DNA of 64,000 nt from Syntrophus buswellii (GTDB lineage Bacteria > Desulfobacterota > Syntrophia > Syntrophales > Syntrophaceae): assembly GCF_046097065.1 (NCBI RefSeq), contig NZ_CP175563.1, positions 682,001 through 746,000 of the forward strand, written 5' to 3'. Position 1 is the stretch's first letter, and each line of letters begins with the position of its first letter. This document shows positions 19,290 through 28,877 of this stretch, piece by piece. Below the pieces are notes generated by a model, which was not told the origin of the DNA, made no database searches, and worked only from the letters and a program-made list of their open reading frames with translations. The position numbers and the translations under genes are program-made.

Positions 19290-19593
19290 AATCTGCAGAA
19301 AATCCCCGTGAGCGTCCGCGCCGCCCCGCCTGCCCTTTTTCTTTCAACGATTTCGTGACAAAACCGGTTCTCTCGTTTATAAAGGTGTTGAAAATTTTGA
19401 GAAAGAAGGTGGCTCCACCTCGGAGGCCGCGCCCGTGCAGACCGCAGGGCGCACAGGAGGCGCTGTCGGAGCGCTGTTCTTGCAGCCCGGACAGAGACCC
19501 ATCCCGAAACCTGGGAAAAATCTCTTCAGGATGGAATCTGAATGCTTCAATATTCAAGAAAAACATGATAGTAAACGCAGTGTCCGCTTTTTT
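19290..19593. other. Intergenic leader before the chemosensory operon
   Basis: About 300 nt with no convincing gene. It contains the promoter at 19355-19383. The reading frame of the following CheW is open upstream to GTG 19435, but that extension is not CheW-like and is low in complexity, so most of this stretch is interpreted as a leader region. Confidence 0.5.
19355..19383 (+). promoter_or_regulatory. Sigma-70-like promoter of the chemosensory operon
   Basis: GTGACA at 19355-19360 and TATAAA at 19378-19383 are separated by exactly 17 nt. Transcription would start near 19390, roughly 200 nt before the first CheW start. It is the only good promoter-like pair in the gap after the radical SAM gene. 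No sigma-28 flagellar-type box was seen. Confidence 0.55.
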
Positions 19594-20070
19594 ATGAATG
19601 AGAGCTTGAAACATTTTCCCTGCCGGCTTCTGGTGTTTCGCGTCGAGAATCGGAACTATGCCCTCGACATATCCTTTGTGCAGAGGGTGGTTCCCATGGT
19701 CGAAATAACGACGCTGCCGGGATCGCCTTCGGTTGTTGCCGGGGTCGTCAACATACGGGGCGGGATCGTCCCGGTCGTTTCCCTTCGCCTGTGCTGCGGT
19801 CTTCCGGAGCGAGGCCTGAAATTGAGTGATCGTCTGATTGTTCTGCAGCTTGAGCGACGGATGGCAGCCCTTTGGGTGGATGACGTTCTTGGATTGCAGG
19901 AATGCAATGAAGGGCAGTGGACCGCTGCGAAGGAGATTACACGTTCGCTGAAGTCCGTCGAGGGCATTGTCAAAAACGGTGAGGAACTCCTGATCTTTCA
20001 GAATCCGGAAAGCTATCTCTCCCCGAAGGATCATGATCTTCTGGATTTGGAACTGCTGCAATTCTCATAG
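19594..20070 (+). CDS. cheW: CheW-like scaffold protein (first copy)
   Basis: Couples the receptor to the CheA kinase. From ATG 19594 the protein has 158 residues and is a single CheW domain: CRLLVFRVENRNYALD, VVPMVEITTLPG, VVAGVVNIRGGIVPVVSL and WVDDVLGLQE follow the family pattern. The frame is open further upstream (GTG 19435, ATG 19531), and neither ATG has a strong Shine-Dalgarno, so the start is uncertain. It heads a six-gene operon that ends with cheB. Confidence 0.88.
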   Translation: MNESLKHFPCRLLVFRVENRNYALDISFVQRVVPMVEITTLPGSPSVVAGVVNIRGGIVPVVSLRLCCGLPERGLKLSDRLIVLQLERRMAALWVDDVLGLQECNEGQWTAAKEITRSLKSVEGIVKNGEELLIFQNPESYLSPKDHDLLDLELLQFS

Positions 20071-20076
20071 AGGGGC

Positions 20077-21645
20077 ATGGACCGGTTGATTTCTGATGAA
20101 CAATGGCGGCAGTTGACCCAGTGGATCACCCTCCAGATGGGGCTGCACTTTCCGCAGGATCGTCTGCCGGACCTGAAGCGGCGCCTGTTGTCGGCTGCGG
20201 GGGAATTCTCTTTTGGCTCCATCGAGCCGTTCGTCTCCTGGCTGCTTTCCACAAAGCTGACGCGGCGGCAGGTTGAGATGCTGGCCGGCTATCTGACGAT
20301 TGGAGAAACCTATTTTTTCCGGGAAATGATCAGCCTGGAGGCGTTGGAAAAATATATTCTTCCGGAGTTGATCGCTTCCCGCCGGCGCATGAAATATCTG
20401 AGGATCTGGAGCGCCGGCTGTGCAACGGGTGAAGAGCCTTACACGCTCGCCATCCTGCTGCAACGCCTTATTCCGGACATTGAAAAATGGCGGATCACCC
20501 TGCTGGCTACGGATATCAATGCGCGTTTCCTGGAAAGAGCCGCCCAGGGAATTTACCGGGAATGGTCGTTCCGCGGTAGTTTCCAATGGCTCAAGGATCA
20601 GTATTTTACCAGGACGATGGACGGCAGCTACCGGATTTCAGACAAGATCAGGGAGATGGTCACCTTCAATTATCTTAACCTGGCTTCGGATCCTTATCCT
20701 TCGCTCTTCAACAACACGAACGCCATGGACATCATCTTCTGCAGGAATGTCCTGATGTATATGGAGCCCGCGCTGGCGAAAAGGATCATCCAACGGTTCC
20801 ACCGGGCGCTCATTGATGGCGGCTGGGCCATTCCCAGTGTCACGGAAGGCTTTCATCTGCTCTCGACTTCATTTGTTTCGGTCACCTTTCCCGGGGTGAT
20901 TCTCTACCAGAAGGAGGAGAATCGGGGAGGAGAACTGGCGCTCTATTCCCCCTGGAATGCCCCTGAAGAGGGAATGGCGGCCAACGGCCCGTCCGGTTCC
21001 TTGAGCGAGCCGTCCGTTCCGCCGGGGGATGCGACTGTTTCCGCTGCATTGTGGAGTGCGGATCCGCTCTTGGAACGGAATGCGCCCCTTCCTCCTGAAC
21101 TTCCGGTCGGGGAAACGGCTGCCGAGGAAGCAGAGGAATGCCCCTGTGAAAAGGCCCTGCACCTTTTCCGGGAGGGAAGCCACCGGGAATGCGAAGACAT
21201 CCTGAAGGCCTTTCTTGAGCAGAATCCGGAACATTTCCAGGGGTATGCACTGATGGCCAGGCTTTATGCGGATTCGGGGAATCTCCAGGAAGCCCGAACG
21301 GCGTGTGAAAAAGCACTTTCAATTCATAAGCTTGATCCGGGCTGTCACTATCTCCGGGCTGTTATTCTCATTGAGCAGAAGGCCTTTGATGAAGCGGAGA
21401 AGGCCCTTCGTTGCGCCCTTTATCTGAAGCCGGATTTTGTTCTGGCCCATTTTACCCTGGGTAGCCTTGCCCGGCAAAGAGGGCGGATCACCCTCTCGTC
21501 GAAGCATTTTGAACATGCCCTTTTGATGCTGCAGAACTATCAGCCGGAGGATATCATCCCGGAATCCGATGGGGTGACGGCCGGGAGGTTACGAGACATT
21601 ATCGTGATGGCGGAGATGCAGAGTTTCTTCCCACCGGGAGGATGA
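20077..21645 (+). CDS. cheR: Chemoreceptor methyltransferase CheR with C-terminal TPR repeats
   Basis: SAM-dependent methyltransferase modifying receptor glutamates. Residues 1-270 form the CheR fold (alpha-helical N-domain, then SAM loop IWSAGCATGEEPYTLAI, then DIIFCRNVLMY). A linker rich in Pro/Ser/Glu (about 290-350) leads to tetratricopeptide-like repeats (about 355-480; HFQGYALMARLYADSGN and the ALSIHKLDPGCHYL region). CheR-TPR proteins are typical of Frz/ACF-class chemosensory systems, such as FrzF of Myxococcus. Starts 6 nt after cheW. Confidence 0.93.
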   Translation: MDRLISDEQWRQLTQWITLQMGLHFPQDRLPDLKRRLLSAAGEFSFGSIEPFVSWLLSTKLTRRQVEMLAGYLTIGETYFFREMISLEALEKYILPELIASRRRMKYLRIWSAGCATGEEPYTLAILLQRLIPDIEKWRITLLATDINARFLERAAQGIYREWSFRGSFQWLKDQYFTRTMDGSYRISDKIREMVTFNYLNLASDPYPSLFNNTNAMDIIFCRNVLMYMEPALAKRIIQRFHRALIDGGWAIPSVTEGFHLLSTSFVSVTFPGVILYQKEENRGGELALYSPWNAPEEGMAANGPSGSLSEPSVPPGDATVSAALWSADPLLERNAPLPPELPVGETAAEEAEECPCEKALHLFREGSHRECEDILKAFLEQNPEHFQGYALMARLYADSGNLQEARTACEKALSIHKLDPGCHYLRAVILIEQKAFDEAEKALRCALYLKPDFVLAHFTLGSLARQRGRITLSSKHFEHALLMLQNYQPEDIIPESDGVTAGRLRDIIVMAEMQSFFPPGG

Positions 21646-21657
21646 TCTTTTCTTTAA

Positions 21658-22230
21658 GTGAGGGGCGATTTGGCGGAATCGAGGCAATCCAAGGACGCTT
21701 CACCGGTTACGGACGGGGAAGACATTAAAAGAATTCTGAAGGAGCGCGCCCTGCGCCTGGCGAAAGAGCCGGAGGCATCGGCTCAATCCGTTCCCTGCCT
21801 GGAGGTCCTTTCCTTTATGCTGGCAGGGGAGCGGTATGCCATCGAAGCCCGGTGCGTCACCGAGACGATGCCGCTTCGGAATTTGACGTATCTGCCCGGG
21901 TTGCCCGGTTTCATCCTGGGAATCGCAAATGTCCGGGGGCGGATTCTGTCCGTCATGGACATTAAAAAATTTTTCGATCTTCCTGACAGCGGATTGACGG
22001 ACCTCCATAAACTGATTGTTGTCCGTCATGGAACGATGGAGGTGGGGATTGTTGCCGACGGCCTTCTGGGCATCCAGGAGATTCCGAAGGATTCCCTGCA
22101 GCCATCCCTCCCGACCCTGACCGGCGTTCGTGAAAACTATCTGGCCGGTGTCACGGATACGGGTACAATTGTGCTGCAGGCGGAAAAAATCCTCTCCGAT
22201 GACCGGATCCTGGTCAATGACGAGGGATGA
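21658..22230 (+). CDS. cheW: CheW-like scaffold protein (second copy)
   Basis: Second CheW of the operon, 190 residues from GTG 21658, with a roughly 45-residue charged N-terminal extension ahead of the CheW domain (LSFMLAGERYAIEA, LPGLPGFILGIANVRGRI, GIVADGLLGIQEI). Two CheW copies around a CheR-TPR gene are a feature of Frz-like systems (FrzA and FrzB). The start codon is uncertain; TTG 21670 is an alternative. Confidence 0.87.
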   Translation: MRGDLAESRQSKDASPVTDGEDIKRILKERALRLAKEPEASAQSVPCLEVLSFMLAGERYAIEARCVTETMPLRNLTYLPGLPGFILGIANVRGRILSVMDIKKFFDLPDSGLTDLHKLIVVRHGTMEVGIVADGLLGIQEIPKDSLQPSLPTLTGVRENYLAGVTDTGTIVLQAEKILSDDRILVNDEG

Positions 22231-22261
22231 GGCTATATAAAGAAAGGGGTACAGGCGAAAG

Positions 22262-24322
22262 ATGAAGAGAAAACTGGGGACGAAGCTGCTGGCCGGTGGC
22301 CTTCTGGTTGTTGTCATTCCCTTGATCGTGATCGGCATTGCCTCGGTTTACAAGGCGACAGACAGCATTTCGTCTATTGCCCATGAAGAGATGCTGAATG
22401 TGTCCAAGGTATTGTCGGATACCATCGACCTTGGACTTTCGGAGGAACTGCGCCTGGCCCAGGCGATTTCACTTTCCAACAGTGTTGTGGCTGCCGCGGA
22501 AAAGGTGGCAGAGGCCGGCAGAGAGGCAAGCGGGAGTGAAATCGCCCTCGCTCAGCGCGAACTCGGCAAGATACGGGAGGCCGCCGGCGACCGTTATGAT
22601 ACGATTGTCCTCTTCGGGCGGGACGGGCTTGTCTTCGCCGACGGTGTCAAGGGAAGGGATGTCGGAATCAATGCCTCGGACCGGGAGTACTACCGAAAGG
22701 CCCTTCAGGGCCAGTGCAACCTCGGCGATGTGGTCAAATCCAAAGCGACCGGCAATCTGGTCTGCATGGCCGCCTGCCCGATTTTCTCGGGAAAGAATCA
22801 AAGAATCATCGGCGTGGCGAGCTGCATGATCAATGTCACCCACCTGATGGAGATGGTGAACAGGGTAAAAATCGGGCAAACCGGGTATTCCCTGCTGGTG
22901 GACAAAGAGGGTTACATACTGGCGCACCCCGTGAAGGAGAACATCCTGAAGCTCAACTACAAGCAGGTCAGAGGTTTGGAGCACATGGTGGAAAAAGTCG
23001 CGAAGCAGGAAACCGGGGTGGTGGAGTATCAATTCGAGGGCGTGGACAAGGTGCTTGCCTTTTCGAACATGAAAGTCGCAGGCTGGACGGCGCTCACGAC
23101 GATATCCCGGTCGGAGCTGCTCAAGCCGGCGATCTTTACCGGCAATCTGATCGCCGGTGTAGGGGTCTTCTCACTGCTGATCGCCGCCGCTTTTTTCTAC
23201 TTGTTTTCGAGGAGTTTGACCCGTCCGCTGGAAAAAGTCGTTTCAGCGGCGGAGCAGATTGCAGAGGGCGACCTCAGTGTTCAGATTTCGGACGAGAACC
23301 GTCAGGATGAAATCGGCGTGCTGGCGCGGTCCTTCATGAAGATGACCCAGTCTCTCCAGGAAAAAGCCGAGCTGTTCCAGCAGATCGCTAACGGAAACCT
23401 CACGGTAACGGTGAAAACCCCGGCAGACAGAGACGTCATGGGCAGGGCCTTTGCCGCCATGGTCACCGCGATGCGCGGCGAGATGCAGGCCATCCGGGAA
23501 GCCGTCAATGTCATCGCCTCTTCGGCCAGTCAGATTTCCGCCTCGACCACGGAGCTGGCCTCGGCGGCCGGTCAGACGGCGTCAGCAGTCAGCGAAACCA
23601 CATCCACCGTGGAGGAGGTCAAGCAGACCGCCCATCTGTCCACACAGAAGGCAAAGTATGTCTTTGACAGCGCCCGGAAGGCCACGGATGTTTCCCAGCA
23701 GGGCCGGAAGGCCATCGACCTGGCCGTGGAGGGAATGAATTTCATTCGGACCCAGACCGACGCCATTTCCGAAAGCATTATGAAATTGAGCGAACGCAGT
23801 CAGGCCATCGGGGAGATCATCGCCTCGGTCAACGATATAGCGGATCAGTCTAATCTGCTGGCCGTCAATGCGGCCATCGAGGCGGCCAAGGCGGGCGATC
23901 AGGGAAAAGGCTTTGCCGTCGTCGCACAGGAAGTGAGAAACCTGGCGGAGCAGTCCAAGCAGGCGACCGCGCAGGTGAGGACCATCCTGAACGAAATCCA
24001 GCGGGCGGTCGGTGAGGCGGTCATGTCGACGGAGCAGGAGATCAAGGCTGTTGAGACGGGGATGAAGCAGACGTCCGAAGCGGGGGATTCTTTCCGCCGC
24101 CTGGCGGATACCATTGAAGAATCGGCTCAGGCAGCGACTCAAATTACGGCGTCCAGCCAGCAGCAGCTCGTTGGAATGGATCAGGTCGTGCTTGCCATTA
24201 CGAATATCCATCAGGCCAGTTCACAGAACGTTGCCGGGGCGAAGCAGGTGGAAAATGCCGCTCAGAATCTCCATGATCTCGGTCAGCAGCTCAAGCAGCT
24301 GATCGACCGGTACAGGCTCTAA
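22262..24322 (+). CDS. Methyl-accepting chemotaxis protein
   Basis: Transmembrane receptor of 686 residues. TM1 lies at about 10-31 (LLAGGLLVVVIPLIVIGIA), followed by a periplasmic dCache-type sensor (about 35-285; the NASDREYYRKAL and KVGQTGYSLLVDKEGYILAHP-like segments are characteristic), TM2 near 290-315, a HAMP domain (RPLEKVVSAAEQIAEGDLSV) and the cytoplasmic signalling domain with the hairpin tip VAQEVRNLAEQS. No C-terminal CheR-tethering pentapeptide is present. It is the only receptor in the operon, so it is probably the cognate input. The dCache ligand cannot be read from sequence. Confidence 0.95.
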   Translation: MKRKLGTKLLAGGLLVVVIPLIVIGIASVYKATDSISSIAHEEMLNVSKVLSDTIDLGLSEELRLAQAISLSNSVVAAAEKVAEAGREASGSEIALAQRELGKIREAAGDRYDTIVLFGRDGLVFADGVKGRDVGINASDREYYRKALQGQCNLGDVVKSKATGNLVCMAACPIFSGKNQRIIGVASCMINVTHLMEMVNRVKIGQTGYSLLVDKEGYILAHPVKENILKLNYKQVRGLEHMVEKVAKQETGVVEYQFEGVDKVLAFSNMKVAGWTALTTISRSELLKPAIFTGNLIAGVGVFSLLIAAAFFYLFSRSLTRPLEKVVSAAEQIAEGDLSVQISDENRQDEIGVLARSFMKMTQSLQEKAELFQQIANGNLTVTVKTPADRDVMGRAFAAMVTAMRGEMQAIREAVNVIASSASQISASTTELASAAGQTASAVSETTSTVEEVKQTAHLSTQKAKYVFDSARKATDVSQQGRKAIDLAVEGMNFIRTQTDAISESIMKLSERSQAIGEIIASVNDIADQSNLLAVNAAIEAAKAGDQGKGFAVVAQEVRNLAEQSKQATAQVRTILNEIQRAVGEAVMSTEQEIKAVETGMKQTSEAGDSFRRLADTIEESAQAATQITASSQQQLVGMDQVVLAITNIHQASSQNVAGAKQVENAAQNLHDLGQQLKQLIDRYRL

Positions 24323-24337
24323 TCCGGGTAAGGCGCC

Positions 24338-26683
24338 ATGGTAACCAAGCAGGAAGCCTTTTTGAAAAAGCTTATGGGCACCTTCCGCGTCGAAGCCGCC
24401 GAGCATCAAAAAACGATTCTGGCGGGGCTGGCGGACCTGGAGTGGCGCCAGGATTCGGAACGGCATCCTGAGATCCTGGAGACCATCTTTCGGGAGGCTC
24501 ACAGTCTGAAAGGAGCCGCCCGTGCCGTCAACTGGGATGAGATTGAAATTCTCTGCCAGGCGCTGGAAAATGTCTTCGCCGCCCTGAAAAATGACTCCCT
24601 GCGGGCGACACCTGCCCTGTATGACGTTCTCTATGAGGCAATGGATATCCTGGAGCGGATCCTTGCCTCGGAATCTCCCGATTCCCGGGCGCTGGAGGCG
24701 TCCCTCGTCTCGCAGACGGTTTTAAAACTGGACGACGCGGCATCCGGCCGGTTACCGGAGCGGAAGACGGAAGAAGCGCTGGAGGAACCCGAGGATCATT
24801 GTGAAGAGGAACCAACCAGCCGGGTGTCCCCTCTGCCCGACACGGCCACGGAAGGGGCTGCGGCCCCCGCCGAAGGGAGAGGATTGGCCGAGGACACGGT
24901 GAGAATCCCGACGGAACGGTTGAACCACCTGTTCCAGCAGGTGGAGGAACTCTCTGTTTTTAAAGGTAATATCCGGGCCAGGTATGCCGATCTGCAGGAC
25001 CTGGAGTGGAAGCTCCTTGATGTGGCCTTGGAGGGGACCAGGACTTCCGCGGAAGTCAGAAAAGTGTGGCATGCCCCGGGACACGCGGAGGGGGCTGGCA
25101 TTGACGGCAAAGCGCTCCCGTTTTTTTCGAAAATGATCAATTTTCTTGAAGAAAACGAGAAGCGGTTGTCATCGCTGGAGCATGAGTTCAAGGCCGCCTC
25201 TCGAGCTCTTCAGCAGAATTCTTATGAATTCAGCGGCAGGATCGATCATCTTCTGGAGGACATGAAGATGACCCTCTTTCTGCCCTTCTCCTCTCTGCTG
25301 GACATGTATCCTCATGCCGTTCGACGTTTGGCCCGGGAATTGGGCAAGGAGACGGAGTTCCTGGTCGAGGGCGGAGGCACCGAAATCGACCGGCGAATCC
25401 TGGAGGAGATGAAGGATCCCCTGATACACCTTCTCAGAAATGCCGTTGATCATGGAATCGAAACGCCGGAAAGGCGGCTGGAGAAGGGGAAGCCGGCGTC
25501 GGGGAAAATCAGGCTGTGCATTTCATCGAAGGAAAGCGGGAAGGTGGAGATCCTGCTGGAGGATGATGGAGCCGGGATCCGCCTGGACAATGTCCGGGGG
25601 GCTGCCCTGAGGAGCGGCCTGCTTTCCCGGGAGGAGGCGGACAAACTGACCTGGGAGAATGAGCTGAATCTGATTTTTTTCTCCGGACTGTCCACGGTAC
25701 CCATTCTGACGGATGTCTCCGGAAGGGGGCTTGGGCTGGCCATTGTTCGGGAAAAGGTGGAAAAACTCGGAGGCTCCATCTCCGCGGAATCCGCACCGGA
25801 TCAGGGAACAGCCATCCGGATCATCCTGCCGAGGATTCTGGCGACCTTCCGGGGTATTCTTGTTGAGGCAGGCAGGCAGCTTTTTGTTCTTCCCACTGGA
25901 AATGTGGAACGGGTGGCGCGAATCCGCCGTTCGGAGATCAAGACGGCGGAAAACCGGGAAACAGTCCGCCTGTATGACAGGACCCTGTCCTTTGTTTCAC
26001 TCGGGCCGGTATTGGGCTTTCCCCAGGCCGTCGATGCGGTGCAGCAACGGGAACATGTGGAGATTGCCGTGTTGAGCTCCGCCGGCACAAGCCTTGCGTT
26101 CGGCCTGGACCGGATCAGGAATGAACAGGAATTCCTCCTGAAGCCCCTGGGGGGGCCGCTTGTGCGCGTGCGAAATATCGCCGGGGCGACCATACTGGGA
26201 ACCGGCGAGGCGGTTCCGGTGCTGAATGTGGCTGACCTGATCAAGTCCGCCATAAGGCAACTGGATTCGGGAGGATCTTCAGGGCCGGCGCCCGGACGGG
26301 AGAGCACCGAGGAATCTCAGCGGCTGTCGGTTCTCGTCGTGGAGGATTCCATCACATCCAGGACGCTTATTCGCAATATTCTCGAATTTGCCGGCTATCG
26401 GGTCATGACGGCGGTCGATGGAATCGACGCCCTGACGATTCTGCGGACGGAGTCCGTTGATCTGGTGGTTTCCGATGTGGAAATGCCCAGGATGAACGGA
26501 TTCGATTTAACGGCCCGGATCCGGGCGGATAAAAAACTCGCAGACATGCCGGTGATCCTTGTCACGGCCCTGGAATCGCGGGAGGACAAGGAGCGGGGAA
26601 TCGATGTCGGCGCCAATGCCTACATCGTCAAGAGTCGTTTTGATCAGAGCAATTTGCTGGATGTCATCAGAAGAGTGGGATAA
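24338..26683 (+). CDS. cheA: Hybrid chemotaxis histidine kinase CheA with C-terminal receiver
   Basis: A 781-residue CheA-REC fusion. An N-terminal HPt domain carries the phosphorylatable H55 (REAHSLKGAARA), then a dimerisation/ATPase part (LLRNAVDHGIE N-box; EDDGAGI and GRGLGLAIV G-boxes), a CheW-like regulatory domain (about 500-630) and a receiver domain with D713 (VVSDVEMPR). No separate cheY is in the operon, so the fused receiver is the visible output or phosphate sink. CheA-CheY fusions occur in FrzE and other ACF-class systems that control pili, gliding or development rather than flagella. Confidence 0.95.
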   Translation: MVTKQEAFLKKLMGTFRVEAAEHQKTILAGLADLEWRQDSERHPEILETIFREAHSLKGAARAVNWDEIEILCQALENVFAALKNDSLRATPALYDVLYEAMDILERILASESPDSRALEASLVSQTVLKLDDAASGRLPERKTEEALEEPEDHCEEEPTSRVSPLPDTATEGAAAPAEGRGLAEDTVRIPTERLNHLFQQVEELSVFKGNIRARYADLQDLEWKLLDVALEGTRTSAEVRKVWHAPGHAEGAGIDGKALPFFSKMINFLEENEKRLSSLEHEFKAASRALQQNSYEFSGRIDHLLEDMKMTLFLPFSSLLDMYPHAVRRLARELGKETEFLVEGGGTEIDRRILEEMKDPLIHLLRNAVDHGIETPERRLEKGKPASGKIRLCISSKESGKVEILLEDDGAGIRLDNVRGAALRSGLLSREEADKLTWENELNLIFFSGLSTVPILTDVSGRGLGLAIVREKVEKLGGSISAESAPDQGTAIRIILPRILATFRGILVEAGRQLFVLPTGNVERVARIRRSEIKTAENRETVRLYDRTLSFVSLGPVLGFPQAVDAVQQREHVEIAVLSSAGTSLAFGLDRIRNEQEFLLKPLGGPLVRVRNIAGATILGTGEAVPVLNVADLIKSAIRQLDSGGSSGPAPGRESTEESQRLSVLVVEDSITSRTLIRNILEFAGYRVMTAVDGIDALTILRTESVDLVVSDVEMPRMNGFDLTARIRADKKLADMPVILVTALESREDKERGIDVGANAYIVKSRFDQSNLLDVIRRVG

Positions 26684-26698
26684 ACGAGGTATCGGAGA

Positions 26699-27784
26699 AT
26701 GCCTTTTTGTGAGGACAACAAAAACATTTCCGTCCTGATTGTGGAGGATTCCCCCGTGGTTCGGGATCTGCTGATTTCCATCCTGGATTCCGATTCGCAG
26801 ATCCGCGTCGCCGGGGCCGTGGAAAGCGGTGAGGAGGCCCTCAGGGAGGCGAAGCGCCTTCATCCCGACCTGATCACCATGGATGTCATCCTGCCCGGCA
26901 TGGACGGGCTTGAGGCTACCCGCAGGATCATGGAGGAAGTCCCCACCCCGATTCTTATCGTCAGCGCGGCGTGGGTCAGCACCGAGGTGGAAAAGACGTT
27001 CCGGGCCATTGAAGCGGGGGCGCTGGCGGTATTGGAAAAGCCGTCCGCCTCTTCCGTCGGCATCGATGTTCGGGCGCGGGAGCTGATCCGGGCCGTGAAG
27101 GTCATGTCCGAGGTCAAGGTTGTGCGTCGGTGGGCGCGGAATTCCAGGGGTGAAGCAGCCCTGACCGTTCCGGATGACCTGGATGTCGGGAAAGTGGTTC
27201 AACAGCCGTTCGATGTTGTGGCCATAGGCGCATCAACGGGGGGGCCGACGGTTTTGAAAACGGTCCTGTCGGGATTGCCCGAAAACTTTCAGGCGCCCAT
27301 CCTCATTGTGCAGCATATGACCCAGGGTTTTATCGGCGGGTTTGCAGACTGGCTGTCCCGGGCCTCTCATTATCCCGTCTCCGTTGCCGTCAACGGCCAG
27401 GAAATCCGTCCGGGTCACGCCTATGTCGCACCGGACGGCCTGCATATGGGGGTGAATGGCTTCGGAAAGATTGTCCTGGCGAGAGGCGAGCCGGATCACG
27501 GGCTGCGCCCTTCCGTGTCCCATCTCTTCCGTTCCGTGCTTCGCGCCTATGGGAAGAACGCCGCGGGGGTTCTGTTGACGGGAATGGGAAGAGACGGGGC
27601 TCACGAACTCAAGGCCATGAAGGACAAGGGGATGCTTACCATCGCACAGAGCAGGGAGAGTTCGGTCGTTTTCGGGATGCCGGGAGAGGCCATCGGAATG
27701 AATGCGGCGTCATATATTCTGCCTCCGGAAAAGATCGCCCGGATGCTGAAAAAACTCAACGCGAAGCAGCCACCCGCGGATTGA
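26699..27784 (+). CDS. cheB: Chemotaxis response regulator protein-glutamate methylesterase CheB
   Basis: 361 residues. The N-terminal receiver has D62 (ITMDVILPGMDG) and the C-terminal methylesterase has the catalytic S179 in GASTGGP, the QHMTQGF histidine segment and GMGRDGA with the acidic residue. It removes methyl groups from receptor glutamates and opposes CheR. Starts 15 nt after cheA and ends the chemosensory operon; its stop overlaps an open frame leading into the exonuclease gene. Confidence 0.96.
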   Translation: MPFCEDNKNISVLIVEDSPVVRDLLISILDSDSQIRVAGAVESGEEALREAKRLHPDLITMDVILPGMDGLEATRRIMEEVPTPILIVSAAWVSTEVEKTFRAIEAGALAVLEKPSASSVGIDVRARELIRAVKVMSEVKVVRRWARNSRGEAALTVPDDLDVGKVVQQPFDVVAIGASTGGPTVLKTVLSGLPENFQAPILIVQHMTQGFIGGFADWLSRASHYPVSVAVNGQEIRPGHAYVAPDGLHMGVNGFGKIVLARGEPDHGLRPSVSHLFRSVLRAYGKNAAGVLLTGMGRDGAHELKAMKDKGMLTIAQSRESSVVFGMPGEAIGMNAASYILPPEKIARMLKKLNAKQPPAD

Positions 27785-27876
27785 AGGGGCGTGTTCAGGC
27801 GGCCAGGGGAAGCGAATCAGGATTGCTGAGGCTGTTTTATGGAACGCACCGTGGGGTGGAGACAGGAGCCGTCAAG

Positions 27877-28689
27877 ATGAAGGAGAATCAGGAAAAAGCG
27901 GTGGACCGGTTCAAGATCGCCACCTACAACGTTAATTCCATTCGATCCCGTCTCCCTATCGTGCTCTCCTGGCTCGAGGAAAACCGGCCCAATGTCTTCT
28001 GCATGCAGGAAACGAAAGTGGCGGATGACCGTTTTCCTGCCGGCGCCTTTTCCGATATCGGCTATTCCATCGTTTTTCGGGGAAATAAACAGTACAACGG
28101 TGTTGCCGTGGCTTCTCTGGGCGATCCTGAAAACGTGCTGCTCGGTTTGGGGGCAGGAGGGGAGGAGGCCGACGAGGATCGGTTGATTGCCGTCCGCCAT
28201 TCGGGCATATGGGTGATCAATACCTATGTTCCTCAAGGCCGGGGCAAGGAAAACCCTCAGTTTGCCTATAAGCTCCGCTGGTACGACCGCTTCAGGAGCT
28301 TTCTGGAGCGGAACTGGTCGCCGGACGATTCGCTGATCTGGTGCGGTGACCTCAATGTGGCCCCGGAAAGCATCGATGTCCATGACCCCAAGCGGCTTCT
28401 GGGGCATGTCTGCTTTACGCCCGAGGTGTGGGATGCCTTTGCCCGTGTGAAGTCCTGGGGGCTGGAGGACCTGTTCCGGAAGTTTCATCCAGGCGAGCCG
28501 CAGAGCTACACCTTTTTTGATTACCGCGTTCCCGGGGCGGTGGAAAGAAAACTGGGCTGGCGCATTGACCACATTCTTTCCACGCCTGGCCTTGCCCAAC
28601 GCTGCAGTGGATGCGCTATCGACATGAATTCCCGGACGGCAGACAAGCCGTCGGATCATGTGGTCCTCTTTGCAGACTTCATGTTATGA
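27877..28689 (+). CDS. xth: Exodeoxyribonuclease III (Xth/ExoA family AP endonuclease)
   Basis: Mg-dependent AP endonuclease/3'-exonuclease for base-excision repair, 270 residues. Motifs: KIATYNVNSIRSR, MQETKVADDRFP, GVAVAS, WCGDLNVAPESIDVHDPK, GWRIDHIL and KPSDHVVLFADF, the usual order of catalytic residues. The frame is open back to 27781 inside cheB, but ATG 27877 has CAGGAG upstream and gives the family's normal N-terminus. Confidence 0.95.
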   Translation: MKENQEKAVDRFKIATYNVNSIRSRLPIVLSWLEENRPNVFCMQETKVADDRFPAGAFSDIGYSIVFRGNKQYNGVAVASLGDPENVLLGLGAGGEEADEDRLIAVRHSGIWVINTYVPQGRGKENPQFAYKLRWYDRFRSFLERNWSPDDSLIWCGDLNVAPESIDVHDPKRLLGHVCFTPEVWDAFARVKSWGLEDLFRKFHPGEPQSYTFFDYRVPGAVERKLGWRIDHILSTPGLAQRCSGCAIDMNSRTADKPSDHVVLFADFML

Positions 28690-28877
28690 AGGTCGGGCGG
28701 AAAGGGGCGGACGTGTGCCATGCCGGGTGAAAGCCGACCGACGCGGAACGGCAGGGAAGCGGGGCATGTGTCCATGAGCCGCGTCATGAAGCCGGTATCG
28801 TCATCGACAAGGAGCGTTCCTGAAATGAGGGCGCAAGAGTTTGTCGTACAAGAAAAGGGGGGAAGGAGCGGCCATAT

